Positions 1 through 12,046 of a DNA stretch of 64,000 nucleotides are shown here, one piece after another. Both the position numbers and the translations under genes were made by a program. Under the pieces are notes generated by a model, which saw nothing but the letters and a program-made list of their open reading frames with translations, did no database searches and was not told where the DNA came from. Within the stretch, counting starts at the first letter, position 1, and every line of letters begins with the position of its first letter. The stretch comes from Gracilaria domingensis (taxonomy: Eukaryota > Rhodophyta > Florideophyceae > Gracilariales > Gracilariaceae). The stretch lies in assembly GCA_022539475.1 (NCBI GenBank), contig VCMS01000086.1, forward strand, positions 111,719-175,718. The letters are read 5' to 3'.

Positions 1-410
1 TAGTCCAGAGCCGAACCCGGTTCCCCTTTATTGAAGGTGGAGGTGGCCGCGAGGTCACCTCCTATACCGTAACCGGTAAATTAGTTAAACAAAAATAAAT
101 AATCTAATTCACACTTGTGCAGAGCCACACACGTAATGTACGTGACTGTCCCGCGTCAGCGACCAGTAAATAATTCGACTATCGAAACAATTCCTCTGTG
201 AATAGAACCAAATCAAACCACGTGTACCCACGACCACTCAATACCACGTGCCACACCATGGCCAGTTCAGTGGACATTCCGACACCCAACCACCTCGAAA
301 TATCCCAGTTTTGGGCCAAGTTTCATACTTTCCTTTCCTAGGATCAAACCTTGGTGCACGAGTTATGAGTATCAACTTCGACGATACCGCGTTTTCGCGT
401 TTTCTCTCCC
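1..410 (-). repeat. Family C LTR fragment, cut by the window edge
   Basis: On the minus strand this matches the first ~415 bp of the family C LTR at 15688-16105 closely, including the hairpin block (here 39-62) and the CACGTG-containing stretch near 120-140. The polypurine tract expected just right of the LTR start is absent and similarity stops near 410, so the inner edge looks truncated or replaced. The rest of the LTR lies left of the window. Confidence 0.85.
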
Positions 411-479
411 CAAAGATCTATTTCTGACCGCCATCTCGCCAGCAACGACACTTCTCACAACGTCGCACCGCTTCCTGAA

Positions 480-775
480 CTGCCGGCCATACGTATTGCA
501 CGTGTTGCGACGCAAGTTGACAAGTACAGAGCCAAACGAGCAAAAAAACAAAAATTTTTACTTTGCGACAAAAGTTTGGCAGGCAGGGTTATTTAGAAGT
601 ACATCTAAGAGGGGTGCCACACAAGCGTGTTGCACGCAGAGCAGAGTATCAGAAGAAGGACGTGTACTGTAAGATCTGCAACCCCACCTTCACTGAGCCA
701 CAAGATCTACAGGTGCATTATAGCAGTAAAGCGCACTTTAATGAAAAGAAGCGTCTCAGTAAGAAGTTTGTTTAG
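480..775 (+). pseudogene. Decayed double C2H2 zinc-finger ORF
   Basis: Two C2H2-type fingers can be read, with one frameshift near 590 between them. The second finger is clean: YCKIC, then HYSSKAH with His-x5-His spacing, as in matrin/U1-like RNA- or DNA-binding fingers. The region before the fingers is basic (RAKRAKKQK). The layout, a basic stretch then two fingers and a short basic tail to the stop, matches the zinc-finger ORF of element D at 32595-33248, so the two are probably homologous. The fragment sits directly upstream of a copia remnant, so its parent element is unclear. The function is unknown; nucleic-acid binding is inferred from the fingers only. Confidence 0.6.
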
Positions 776-778
776 AAA

Positions 779-2829
779 ACCAATTTGAATAATCGACATA
801 GTTTAAGTTTACCGCAACAAAAGGCAATGAATTACAGTATGAACCCTGAAGGACTAGTACCATCATTACTGGTATTTGGAGTATTACCAAGATTTTCTGG
901 CATTCATACAAAGTTATCCGACTGAGAAGATAAAATGCAAGCCCTACGCACCGCAGGTTCTGAAATGGAAATTATTGCAAACGAAATTCGATTGAAGAGA
1001 GCACTTGACGCACGACTACCAGAGACAGTACACTATGACCTCGAACCAAGACAAAAAGTCTTAATTTATAAAGAAAAACAATTTCCAAACTGGACTTGAC
1101 TTTTTGAAGTAACAAAAGTAGACGGAAAACAGATCTTTGCGAGGAACAAAGGAGGCGAAGTACAACATATTATAACACAAGCAAAGCCATACATCTCAGA
1201 AGAGAAACCAAAGAAGACTGGTATTCCAAATAATTTTGACCACTTGTTAAATTTCATGTTGAACAAGTATCCTTCAAAAGAAGAAAAGAAGGAAGACGAA
1301 AGCACTAACGAACATGACATATATGTAACAGAATTTTTGGCACCAAGAGACCAAAGGAAGGATTCACCAGAATTCATGAGGGCGAAGGAGAAAGAAATCG
1401 CTGGACTTATCCGAAGGGGAACATGGAAAATCGTATCATAAAACGAACGTCCTCAAAGTGCGAACATTATTGGATCACGATTTGTCTGCTGCATCAAGAG
1501 CCCAGAAACGTCTGATGAAGTATACAAAGCTCGCCTAGTAGCTCAAGGATTTTCGGACAAGGATCAGAACTATCTCGTTCATAACGCGACAACTGTTCGA
1601 CATACTTCCATAAGACTAATTATGTCACCAGCGGCAATATTAGGATGGAAAGTATGGAGCCACGACGTAACTCAGTCATACATTCAAAGCAGCCAAAACC
1701 GAGCTAGAAACGTTTACATGAAACCTCCCAAAAAAATGAACCTAAACTCAGACAAAGTTCTCAAATTAATCAAACCACTCAATGGATTACCAGACGCAAG
1801 CGATTATTGGAATAAGACGATGATATTGCATCTTAAGGATGACTTAAAGATGAAATCCCTAAAAAGCGATATCTCTTGTTTTTCCAAAATGAAAGGAGAT
1901 AAGCTCTTGGGAGTTCTTGGATCATATGCGGATGACCCGATTAATTCAGGAAATAACGAATTTTTGCGTTTGACAGATACAACAATGCAACAATTTGAGT
2001 CACGAGAACGAGTCTTGAATAACTTGAAACTCTCAGGCATGGATATTAGCGCATCCAAAGCAAACTACGAAATTAGCCAGAATAACTTCCTAAACAAAAA
2101 AGCAGTTATGAAAGATATTCACGAGTATAAGGAGTGTCGCTGAAAAAGAGCTCAACTAGCTTGGTTGGTGTATTCCTATCCCCAAATATCATACTTTGCA
2201 AACCGAACAGCGCAAGTAACTGAAAAGAATTTTGACGCGAATCTAAGCAGGAAGATGAACAAACTTGTTCAGCATTTGAAAACTGAAAAACTTTGCAGGC
2301 TCAAATACAAACTTATTGATATGGATTCGGCACACATTGGAGTATACAGTGACGCTTCGTTTGCAAATATTCAGGATATGAAAGCTCAATTGGGATACAT
2401 GGTACTTTTATGAGACAAACATAATCGATGCAATATTACTCATTACAAAAGTTACAAAAGCCGGCGTGTGGTTTGCTCAGTACTTGGAGAAGTTTACGCA
2501 TTTGCAGATGCCTTTGACTACGCATACACCCTGAAACATGATCTCAAAGAATTACTAGGAAGAAACATACCCATCAAAATGTTCACCGATTCCAAAATCT
2601 CTTCGATGTTATCACAAAATCATCCGCAACTGCAGAAAAGATATTGCTAATTGATATATGTGCTGTTAGAGAAGCTTATGATGATAACCAAAATTCGGAC
2701 GTGGGATATATTCGTTCAGAACATAACCCCGCAGATGTGTTTACAAAGGAAATAAAAACCCAATTATTCAATCAAATTCTTCATAAAATCATCAAACATC
2801 CAGTTGAGCAATGGTTTATTCGAGATTGA
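779..2829 (+). pseudogene. Ty1/copia pol remnant (integrase tail, RT, RNase H)
   Basis: A broken reading frame in standard copia order. The integrase C-terminal region contains GLVPSLLVFG (about 860-890), followed by a linker and then an RVT_2-type reverse transcriptase with KARLVAQGF (near 1530) and the catalytic YADD (near 1925). The RNase H tail ends with EHNPADVFTKE (near 2720-2750). There are at least five lesions: a stop near 930, one near 1098, a stop at 1439, and breaks near 2143, 2413 and 2650. In life this would be the polyprotein that copies and integrates the element. The integrase catalytic core, protease and gag are missing upstream, so the copy is dead. Confidence 0.9.
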
Positions 2830-2935
2830 AATTGTAGATAATATTTTACGATGAATAATAGCTTTAGATAGAAAGCAAGTGTGGTTTGCCCTATACAATG
2901 ACATGCCAAATAATTACTTGCATTTTACCACAATA

Positions 2936-3165
2936 GATAGAAGTGGTAGATGGCTATCATAGAAGGAGAGTTGAGAGTTTTCCTAGCCAATGCGAGGAAA
3001 CCACGAAGCAATGGTTAAAAGAAGCGGACATAGAATAAACAACGTTTACTTAGGAGAGGGCGCTAGTGAAAGCCTATAAAAGCCACAGCTCAGGCTCCTC
3101 GGTACTAACGATTGTTTACGATCAACAGTAAAGAAAAAAGGTACACAACCTTCAACTGCTTCTAC
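2936..3165 (+). repeat. Copia-type LTR remnant, 3' of the pol fragment
   Basis: This follows the copia RNase H. It resembles the reverse complement of 19985-20215: a shared TAGATRGCTAT stretch, CCAATGC(A/G)AG followed by AAACCAC, a TATAAAAG box (here near 3077), and CAACTGCTTCT near the end (3150-3165). The TATA-like box inside a paired repeat next to copia pol suggests an LTR with its U3 promoter. Exact ends and target duplications were not found. Confidence 0.55.
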
Positions 3166-3334
3166 ATCAGCTTCTACAGACACTACATATTGCGAAAAAA
3201 TTCCCAAAGCCCATGCGTCGAAACATGAGCGGTTTCTGCTTTCCCATCTGTTCTGTGCTCTTCAGAATGAGTCTCACTCTTCTCAACTTTTCCAAACTGG
3301 GCTTCCACGGCCCATAATTAACGTAGAGAATCAT

Positions 3335-4389
3335 ATGGAGAGTATTTCATGTGAACAATTTTGCCGCATGTACCGCATGACAAAGACACAGTTTCGTCTT
3401 CTGGCAGACACGATACGACCTTCTCTAAAACGCTCACAGCGAAATCATACCCAGGCTGCGACGGCACTCAACGTCGAGATGATGTTGTTTGTTACACTTC
3501 GTATATGGCTTGAGCTAGCTATTTGGACATAGGGTGGCCCTATGGAATAAGTTCCAGTACAGTATACACCTCATTCCAGGAAACGCTGTGCGCATTAGAT
3601 ATGTTGCCACCCGAGGTTCGGTTCCCTAGGACTCAGGCAGAATTCACGCAAAGAGCTAATATGTTTTGTGAGCTGCGCCGATCTCCGATCTTCGGTACAG
3701 TCGCTGCACTAAATGCAATCGAGATCCAGATAACAAAGCCGAAACGAAGCGATGTGAACGATCCTAAGAAGTACTTTGAACGAAAACGTCCTTTGCTGTG
3801 TGCGTTCTAGCCGCAGCACAGGTGGAATACAAGTTCTGCTTTGTGTCTGCTACGCATTCTGGGAGAACACAGGATTCTACGGCGTTCGCATCCGACAAAA
3901 TTGTATGATCTCCTCAAAGGACCAGAGGTCCCTAATTGGGCTGTTGTTGCTTTTGACGACGGTTACTCAAATGAGTGCAGAGTGTTGGCAACGTATCCGG
4001 GGAAACATTTGAGTGGTTTGGAAGATTTTATTAACGCATATTTTTCTTCCTGTAGAACTGTGGTGGAACAGGCATTCGGTATATTGGTCTGTCGGTTTGG
4101 CATCTTTTGGTCGGCAATGCGCTACCCTCTGCACAAAGTTATGCTTATCACCATGGTAGCATGCACACTGCATAAATGTATATTAGATGTGGACGATGGA
4201 ACCTCATTCGAAACAATTTTAAGCCATGTAGACAATTGGGTACATGGGTCACCGATCATCCATTTGCAGAACAACTTGCACATGGAGTCAGACAACATAT
4301 GCTCCCTAAACCGAAGTCGAGAAACATCAGTGATGCGAGACAACATTGCTGTTCAGCTACAGCAATTCGGATACGTGAGACGCCGATAG
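3335..4389 (+). pseudogene. PIF/Harbinger-type transposase, decayed (H1)
   Basis: Three overlapping frames together give a DDE_Tnp_4-like transposase. The N-terminal part (from 3335) holds a helical region, with TVAALNAIEIQ where the family usually has a G-x-I-D-G-T motif, so the first catalytic Asp appears replaced by Asn. SGRTQDSTAF (about 3860-3890, in a shifted frame) supplies the second Asp region. VVEQAFGILVCRF (near 4060-4100) carries the Glu and the typical helix before the C-terminal TLHKC. Frameshifts near 3525 and 3810-3840 break the gene. The enzyme would cut and paste the element. Its Myb-like partner appears to be the minus-strand fragment at 8604-9190, giving a convergent pair. 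Confidence 0.8.
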
Positions 4390-5370
4390 TGGATAGTTTG
4401 CTCGCGCTTGCCCAATCCCGTGTCGCCGTCCCCGTCGCGGTCGCCGTCGTATAGTGATTCATCGAGTAACATGCTGTGTCCGGCCTACATTGCAATCCCA
4501 CAGCCGATTAATGTATAACATGCTCCACCTTCTTCAAACAGCCCTCATGTAATGAGCCCAGCGCCATATGACCCCTATTCACGACGGACACCAGTTCACG
4601 ACCCGACGTTCAGTCCTCAGCAGTGTGTCACGCCACGTCTGCGAAAGGCTTTGCATCCCTTGCACAGCAGCGCATGGGTCATGCTACATTTTCGCATACA
4701 TTTTGGACGGCTTGAACCGGTTCGAACTCGTATGCCCAACCACTATGAGCGTCGTATTGCGCGTCTGCTAGACAGCGTCGATTCAGCTGCTGATAACAGC
4801 GTCACGACTAGTGAGCGACGAGGGCTTGACTGGCTGGCTGACACTGTTGTCCATCGTGCTGGGAGTTGAGGAAGATGCCATCTTCTTCAGTGCGAAGAAG
4901 CAAATGTACAATATTTCTAGCAGCGCTCGTGCTGTTCATTGCGTCCGATTTTCAATGTTTGTTTGCGTGGTCCGCAGCAAAGATTGCTCTTCTTCACCTC
5001 CATGATATGCTCCCTTCTTCTCTGAATTAGGATCGCTAACTCTCTCGAACAAGCAGCGATATGCCGCGCGACACGAATAGGAGATGGTCTTGCACACTCC
5101 GTCCAGCACGCACGGACTGTATCGACGCGCGAAATGTTCCGATCACGGCGTGGTCAGGAGAGATAATGTGTGCTATGTGGAAGACAAGTCATTACAAATC
5201 GATCAGAGAGCGCCGACGTTTGCAAAGATTAAACTAGCGTTGTCCGCATGCGTTCGGAGAAAGAGGTACTAGTTGCTGTGGTCAGACGTAGATGCGATGA
5301 TTGTGAATCGGACTCTACTTTTGACTCACCTGATCGACAACTGATACGATCTAGCAATCACTGCGGACTG
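4390..5370. other. No recognisable feature
   Basis: Short open frames occur here, but none shows a motif, a conserved partner elsewhere in the window, or a convincing start. The stretch lies between the H1 transposase and an unidentified decayed frame. Confidence 0.5.
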
Positions 5371-5547
5371 GCTCATGATAAATGCGGGCGTCATTCGTTT
5401 CAAACGTCCCACGTCCACTGTTGGATTTCTCAGGGGCGTTTATGCGGCAAAAGAGTTTAATGCTATCGCTGACTTGATCAAAGCGCGTTTGAACACTTTT
5501 TCAACTCTGAACCGGATGTATAACAGCATGTCGGATACATTACGAAG

Positions 5548-7723
5548 TGGACGATGAACGTGTGTACGGAGCAGTACAGACCTAGTGATTTCCTCCTTCA
5601 CATGGCCAGAAAGCTGTACGAGGCGACAGTCCCAGGAGCGATAGCGGTTGCGCATCTGTTAGACATTCTATCCTCCATGGATGACAGGGACGACATTGAA
5701 GCGTTCTTTGGAACTCAGTGATTTCTGGGCACGTACAGCTGTCAATGCATACAAGACACGAATGAAGCAAGGGATTCGGATTACAAACCACAGCATAACC
5801 GACGTCGCAGACTGAAGGAGGCATTGATTCTGATGTCTTCGCCATCGCGATATCGACATGTGAAGTTTAGATAGTACAGGATGCCCCACTGGAAGGATAC
5901 GTACGACAAGGAAGACTTGAATCGAAAGCGTCATTCGAGACGCCCATTAAAACGTTCAGCGACAAAACACCGCCTCCCTATCCCGCCGATCATAGAAACG
6001 GCAGAATAGCACAACGGAGCCCTCCGCCGGTTTGTTCCAGAAACTGATCTGAGTATGGCAAAGATCTGATGAAGAAAGCCGTGATCAGGGTTTGTTTCGC
6101 TCCAACATATTGGGTGGCGCACTCAGTCCGAAGTCTGCAGTACTGCAACCATCTAGATCACAGTCGCAGGAATCAACTCTACCATCCGGTGATACTGAGC
6201 TGTCTCTTGGGCGTAGGTCTGCGTCTGTAGACAGTTCGAGGAGTCGCAGACCTCAAGGGGTCAGGTTTCCTCACAAAACCCTTCAACTTGTTTCAGAGGG
6301 CTTATTGTGACGGGATGGGGAAGTTCATTCAAGGGCTGTTGAGGTTCCTGAAGGGCCATCGGTGTCGTCTTACGGTGATTTGTTCCCAGGTGAAAAGGAC
6401 AGGATACTGGTGAGTGGAACTAGTGTTAGCAAACAGGTTGACGGTCGGGGAGAAGCTTTCAGAGGTGATACATTTGGGGAGCCTTAGGCTGATGAGTCAG
6501 GTGCCATGAATGCTATTTCAACCAGTGGCACTGACTCGGAGAAGTTTAAGCAACAAGCGAAGGCACTAACATCTGAAGACTTAGAAGTGACATCAAGCCA
6601 GCTTTAATATGGGGCAACGGCGATGGATACAGATGGGAAGCATGTTAGACAGAACAAGCGCGGTTTGGACTGGTTGACATCGGAGTTACTTGCAGCTCGC
6701 GATGCCATCTCGAGGAAAGAATTACGAATGATTTTCGCGGAGACTCACCGGCCCGAGCAGCAAGAGATTCCGCTTCTAGAAAGACAAGATTCAGAATCTG
6801 TTGTTCAGGCCGTGAAAAGGATCCTTGCTGAACGCGAGCAGAAGCTCAAAGAAGCTCGAAGCAAGCTTAGCGCTACTATTAAGAATGTGCCAATGCAAGA
6901 TCGTTCATCTCAGGCCTCGAAGCTATCAATGGGACGGTACGGAGAGAATCTAGACCAGCTCATTTAGGAAGGAGATGCAAAGCTGCACTCTCGAATAGAC
7001 GAAGCCGAGCCAAATCGGGACAAGAAAACTACCATGATATCCAGTCATATGCAAGATCTGTGAGCTGAAGTGCATCGAGCAATGATAGAGAAGATGGTCG
7101 AAATGACAGGGAAGGGAGATATGGAGTTTGAGCTTCTCCGAAAGGAACTTGAGAGGAGGAAACAACAAGTTCAGAGCTTGGAGGTAACCAGATCTCAACT
7201 CGTCGAAAGAAATAGAGATTGTGAGGCTGAGGCTTCGGAAATGAGGCTCGAGACGTTGGAGGCCACTCATCGCTATGAGCTTGAGATGTCCCATACTATT
7301 GCAAAAATCGAGCCTGGTAATGACTTCTCTAAGAAGCTTCACGACAACTTTAGAGAGACTGAGAATCTTTGTCAGCAGGTGTTACACTACCAGGATAAGC
7401 TATCCCATATCACTAGTACTACTGGAGTCAGTCAACGGCAAATCAAGGAATTGCGTGAGGCAGTGACCGGGGCCAATGACGAGTGGTCCCGACTACGACG
7501 AGAGACCGACTTGGCGAAGAAGAAGGGATGGTAGTCAGTTCGCCGTTTAGAAGAACTTGAAGATACGAAAATCAAGATGAAGCTGCCCACGGAGCCGGTA
7601 GATAACCTGAAAGACGTGACGGCTTTGAATCTGGCTCGTATAGAAATCTTGAACATGCTCGTTCACCTCGACACCGTTGAGGTGGTCCTGGAGGTCTCTA
7701 TGGAACTACCCGAACAAGGGGCG
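5548..7723 (+). pseudogene. Unidentified long decayed reading frame with coiled coil
   Basis: From about 6065 to 7723 one frame stays readable for some 550 codons, broken only by stop codons (near 6308, 6485, 6605, 6965, 7061, 7532 and 7715) with no evident frameshift. A second frame at 5548-6050 reads similarly, with stops near 5719 and 5870, and joins through one shift near 6050. The 6620-7530 part is rich in Glu, Lys, Arg and Leu and looks like a coiled coil (for example FELLRKELERRKQQVQSLE). There are no enzyme motifs. It could be a captured host gene or a structural transposon ORF inside H1. I do not recognise it. Confidence 0.5.
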
Positions 7724-8600
7724 TAGCAGGTAGTCTTACGCCAGTGCAGAAGGCACGGCAGGTCGTCAAGGATACGATCGGAGGCATAGTTGCGAGCAAG
7801 GAGATGGGACCGTCAAGGCGATGTGCATACCCATACCCTACTCGCAGGGATCTGTCTAGAACTGGGACGGTGAGTTAAACATCTCAGACACGTTCCACGA
7901 ATTCTAACCGGGATGGCGATATTATTTCTAGGTCGTCGAGGTCCAGATCCTCAAATGGTTCTGGTGGTACTTTGAGATCCAACATGAGAAGAATGTCACC
8001 GTCAGCATCAGCTGGTTCAAACCAGAACATGCACTGTTCCCCGCACAATATAGGAGAGGGTCAAAGTATCCGTGCTTCCGACTTTTGATGTGGGAATCGT
8101 TGTATGTTTTTTCGGGCACAGGAGTGTGTTGCCCATTTGATTATTGAGTCTTATATGTGTGCATTTTGCCGATGCTACTAAAGTCTTCCTTCCTTATTAG
8201 AGAACTCATTTTGAAGAAGACTTGAGTTTGACTTGACTTAGAGAGAGCGATATCGTAGCACTGTCCCGGTATTTGGGGAATTCAATGTACTGTGTGGTAT
8301 TACGGATGGTTCTAAACGGAGGCAGGGTGTTTGTCTAAACTTCGGAAGAAAACAACTTTTATTAGGGCGCTTAAGAGTGTGAGTATAACCTTGTTTTTCT
8401 ACTAGGTCTATCGAGAATGAGTTTGCAATCTAGTCGTTCAGCATACTGCCGTCTCCCTTCCGTTTGAGTCGGTCCTCTTCTTTCGCCTCGGGATCCTACA
8501 AACGGCGTCAACTCTGAGGAATGACAGAGGCAGACTATCTACACCATATTGGGCAGATCTTGGGCAATGATACAGAGAACGAGGTCTGTTTATATCCGTC
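7724..8600. other. No recognisable feature
   Basis: Small frames only. A hydrophobic stretch near 7940-8120 on plus could be residual coding sequence, but it has no recognisable motif. Confidence 0.4.
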
Positions 8601-8603
8601 ATG

Positions 8604-9190
8604 TTACTTGTTACCTAGTTTGTCAAGGAAACACCGCAAACTTATCTCTGAAACACTTCGTTCCTCATCGTCTTCTGTCCTTTCCATTTGTGCTTGTAAA
8701 GCCGCAATGGCTTCTTCAGTTGCTTTTGTAAATCGCGAGTCTGCTTCATAGGCCTCAAAGCGCATTTTATCTCGCTCCGCCTCTTCAAACTCTTTAGCCG
8801 CCTCAGGGTTATGAGGCTTCAGTGCAGTTATAAACTGTCCACTCCAGAATGGCTCGGTTCCATTCCGGAAACTTTTTGCCGTTTTGCTCGCGGATGCAAA
8901 GTATCCCTTCCCCCAAAGCCATATCTACGAAGAGAAGCTCCCTAACCTTCTTCACTTCGTGCATCTGAATCTAACGCACGTGTCGCAGGGGGTTCTAGAG
9001 CTGGATATACCTTCAAAAAGCAGAAGGCATACATAATATAGCTCCTTTTTTTGCTAATTCTTAAACGCGTGTGGATCCCCTTGCCCGAAAGCTTCGTAAC
9101 GGGTCAACGCAGTTCCGTATTCACTTTTAAATGCGCTGTACTTACGTTTCAGCGTCCCTGCATCTCGAATATGGGGTATTCATGCGGATT
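8604..9190 (-). pseudogene. Myb/SANT-like accessory gene of H1, decayed
   Basis: Read on the minus strand, three pieces in different frames line up. The first (about 9060-9180) contains LKRKYSAFKSEYG and then a GDP motif, as in Myb/SANT-like Harbinger partner proteins. The second (about 8845-8985) contains VKKVRELLFVD. The third is an acidic, charged tail from about 8845 down to the stop at 8604-8606, with EFEEAERDKMRFEAYEADSR. Partner proteins of this type bind element ends and help import or position the transposase; that is family knowledge, not shown here. The gene faces the H1 transposase, as in H2 and H3. Frameshifts near 8845 and 9000 make it non-functional. Confidence 0.6.
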
Positions 9191-9772
9191 TGGACTGCTT
9201 ATATCACTCTTTATGACACCCCCAGCTAGAACGCTAACTGTAATGGAACGTTTGGTTAGTCTCAATGTTAGCGCTAACGTTATACAATTGATTCAAGAGG
9301 CTATCGTCTTTTTATCTGTACGGACCGTTTGGTGTCAACTTTTGCTTTGTGGTAGTTTTTTTTCAGCTACATAATGAATAGTAGCGGAGGATCTGGCAGA
9401 AACCAGCGAGATCCAAGCCACAACCATGACCACGTTTTCGATCTCACTCTATCGTAATATACTTGGTAGCATCTTTGTCGATTCGGACCGCCTGGAATTG
9501 GCCCTTTCGAAAAGGACAACCAGTCAAACTGGAACCCTTTGGCGATGCGGAAGCATCTGCCTTTTCGTCGTTAGTCGACGCTGTTACGTCTCCGCCTATC
9601 TTGGCAATACCCACTCCTGGGCTTCCTTATGAAGTGGATACTGATGCCAGTAAGTACCAAATTGGTTGTGCATTGTTTGAAGTCTCGTAAGAAGGCGAGC
9701 GCCGTCCAATCGGATACCGGTCTCGTTCTCTGAACGTGCACGAACGCAACTACTCAGTCTCTGAGAAAGAGT

Positions 9773-10205
9773 CCCAGAGAAACACGTGGATATCCGCTTG
9801 ATATTCCTTAGACATGCCTTGGATATCCGAGTGATTCTTCGGATATCCATCTGATTTTCGAAGTTGGATATACGACTTAAGTACATAGGATACACGCTAA
9901 TGCTTACAATATCCATACCAATGATATTTGTCTGATTTCTGGATGTCCGAATGATGTCCGAGCAATCCCAAGAGAAGCAAATTTGGTTTTTGAAATCATT
10001 CGTCATATCTACTGTTATATCTTTCAAAGTAGTTGATGCATGTCTCAAGGGCATCAAAAGAGTATCATTTCGTACATCATCTTTCATATCTACTGGATGT
10101 CAAAGGGATATCATGGATATACGTAAGATATCCAGATGATATCCAAAAGACATCCGGATTTCAAATCTACGGGGTATCATTCGAGCATCTCTATACTTCT
10201 CTGGG
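9773..10205. mobile_element. 433-bp MITE rich in GATATCC units
   Basis: It interrupts the RNase H of element C. Ends are the inverted CCCAGAGAA (9773-9781) and TTCTCTGGG (10197-10205), with a 3-bp AGT duplication (9770-9772 and 10206-10208). Removing it restores the sequence found in element A (GAGAAAGAGT then G, in the YSVSEKE region). The interior is packed with variants of GGATATCC in both orientations. There is no coding capacity, so it would be mobilised in trans; the superfamily is uncertain, though 3-bp duplications occur with Harbinger and CACTA elements. Confidence 0.85.
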
Positions 10206-12032
10206 AGTGTCTCGCCGTTGTCTGGGCGTTAACCACGCTAAGACCCTATCTCATGGGGACCCATTTTCGGGTGCATACCGACCATTCGGCCCTCTGGTGG
10301 CTCATGGAGATCTCCGAGCCCTCGGGTCGTCTTATGAGGTGGCGCCTCCGTCTATCGGAATTTGACTTCGATGTCAGGAACAAGAAGGGAACCCTGAACT
10401 TGCAGGCCGACTCACCCTCGCGTTTGGGAACTTCTGGTGAAACAGAGTCAGTCATCGACGATGAAATAGCATGATTCATGATGGAAGACCTGGAAGAGGA
10501 GACCGAGATTTTGGAAGACGTTTGCGAAGATATTCTCACCGCAGAACCGGCTGAACCACCGCCTGGTTCATTTGAGCCCATTACGGCTGAAGAGCTTATA
10601 CGGGAACAACACGAGGATCCTTTCTGTACGCAGATAAGGGCCCGCCTCAACAGGGGTTTTAAGCTACCCTTTGCCACCAATGATCAGGGATTCCTTGTCA
10701 GGATTGTCGAAAAACGACCCCGAATTGTCGTTCCTCACTCCTTACAACGGAGAGTCCTCCACATCTCGCATTATGTGAAAATAGGAGCTCACTGTGGTGG
10801 CAGTAAGTTGTACCTAACCCTCCGTAGGGATTTTTATTGGCCCGCTATGGCTTTCGAATGGTACGCAGTACGCCGCTCGTGCACGGATTGCGCCAAGAAC
10901 AACGTCAAACTGCGACGAGTTTCAAAGAAACTGAGGCTGTTTCCAGCTTCCGCTCCTCTAGATTTTGTCGCTATCGACTTTCTTGGTGAACTAATTCGGA
11001 CTGCCCGAGGTAACCGATATCTCCTGGTTATTACCGACAGGTTTTCGAAACTCGTACGAACTGTTCCATTGAAACGGATTACTGCGGCCGCGGTCGCTGA
11101 ACCGTTTGTAACGCATTGGGTCTTTGTATACGGACCGCCCGTTCATCTGTTATCAGACAATGGCTCGCAATTTGCTGCGAAGTTCTTTCAGGACGTTTGT
11201 CGCATCTTGGATATCAAGAATTTGTTTACTACAACCTATCATCCCCAGTGTAATATGCAGGTAGAACGATTTAATCGTACTATGCTTAACGCATTAAGAT
11301 CCTACGTAGCGGATCACTCAAAGGATTGGGACCTGTACACTGACGCAATTACATATGCGTATAATACCCAGGTACATCGGGTCACGTCGTTATCGCCGTT
11401 TGAGCTCGTTCTTTCGAGAATACCGCCTCCGGTAGCAATTGAAGCTCAACCGACGTTATCGTCTACTCCTTCACCTCGGACGTACAGGGACACCTGTAAA
11501 AACTGGTTAAAGAACATTGTACCGGTTGCCCGGAAAGCCATGGAGAAGGCTCAACTTGCTTTCAAGAAGAATTTTGATCGCCGACTCCGCGGTAAGCGCC
11601 TGTGGTCACGGCTAACGACTTCGTCTTCGTACGAAAGGAATATTATAATCCTGAGAAGGAACGTCGACATAAGCTGTCTCCCATCGCGGATGGACCGTAT
11701 CGTGTTATCTCTGTCGCGCCCGACAGCGTCGTTCTCGACATAGACGACCAGCACGAACGCATCTCGCGAGACTGCGTGGTTCTAGCTCCGACTTCAGACG
11801 ACGCACAACCGTCGGCTACCCGTACCCAATCAGGGGATCCTACGCTACAGGACGAGCTGCAATCAGCCGACGCTCCGTCGCGCCCTGCAATTCTTCCGCA
11901 CCCGGATCGAGGTTTATCGGATTGACCTCAGAGATTCATCTACTTTAACTTGGAATAACCCAAATAACTCTACACGAGTGTATACACGGGTTACCCCGCC
12001 CCCCCATCTCCTAATGGAGCCCGTACTGTCAC

Positions 12033-12046
12033 CTAAGTAGGGGGAG
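12033..12046 (+). promoter_or_regulatory. Internal polypurine-tract copy (element C)
   Basis: CTAAGTAGGGGGAG differs by one base from the internal tract in element A, and it sits in the equivalent part of the pol tail. It resembles the true tract at 15675-15687. Confidence 0.45.
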
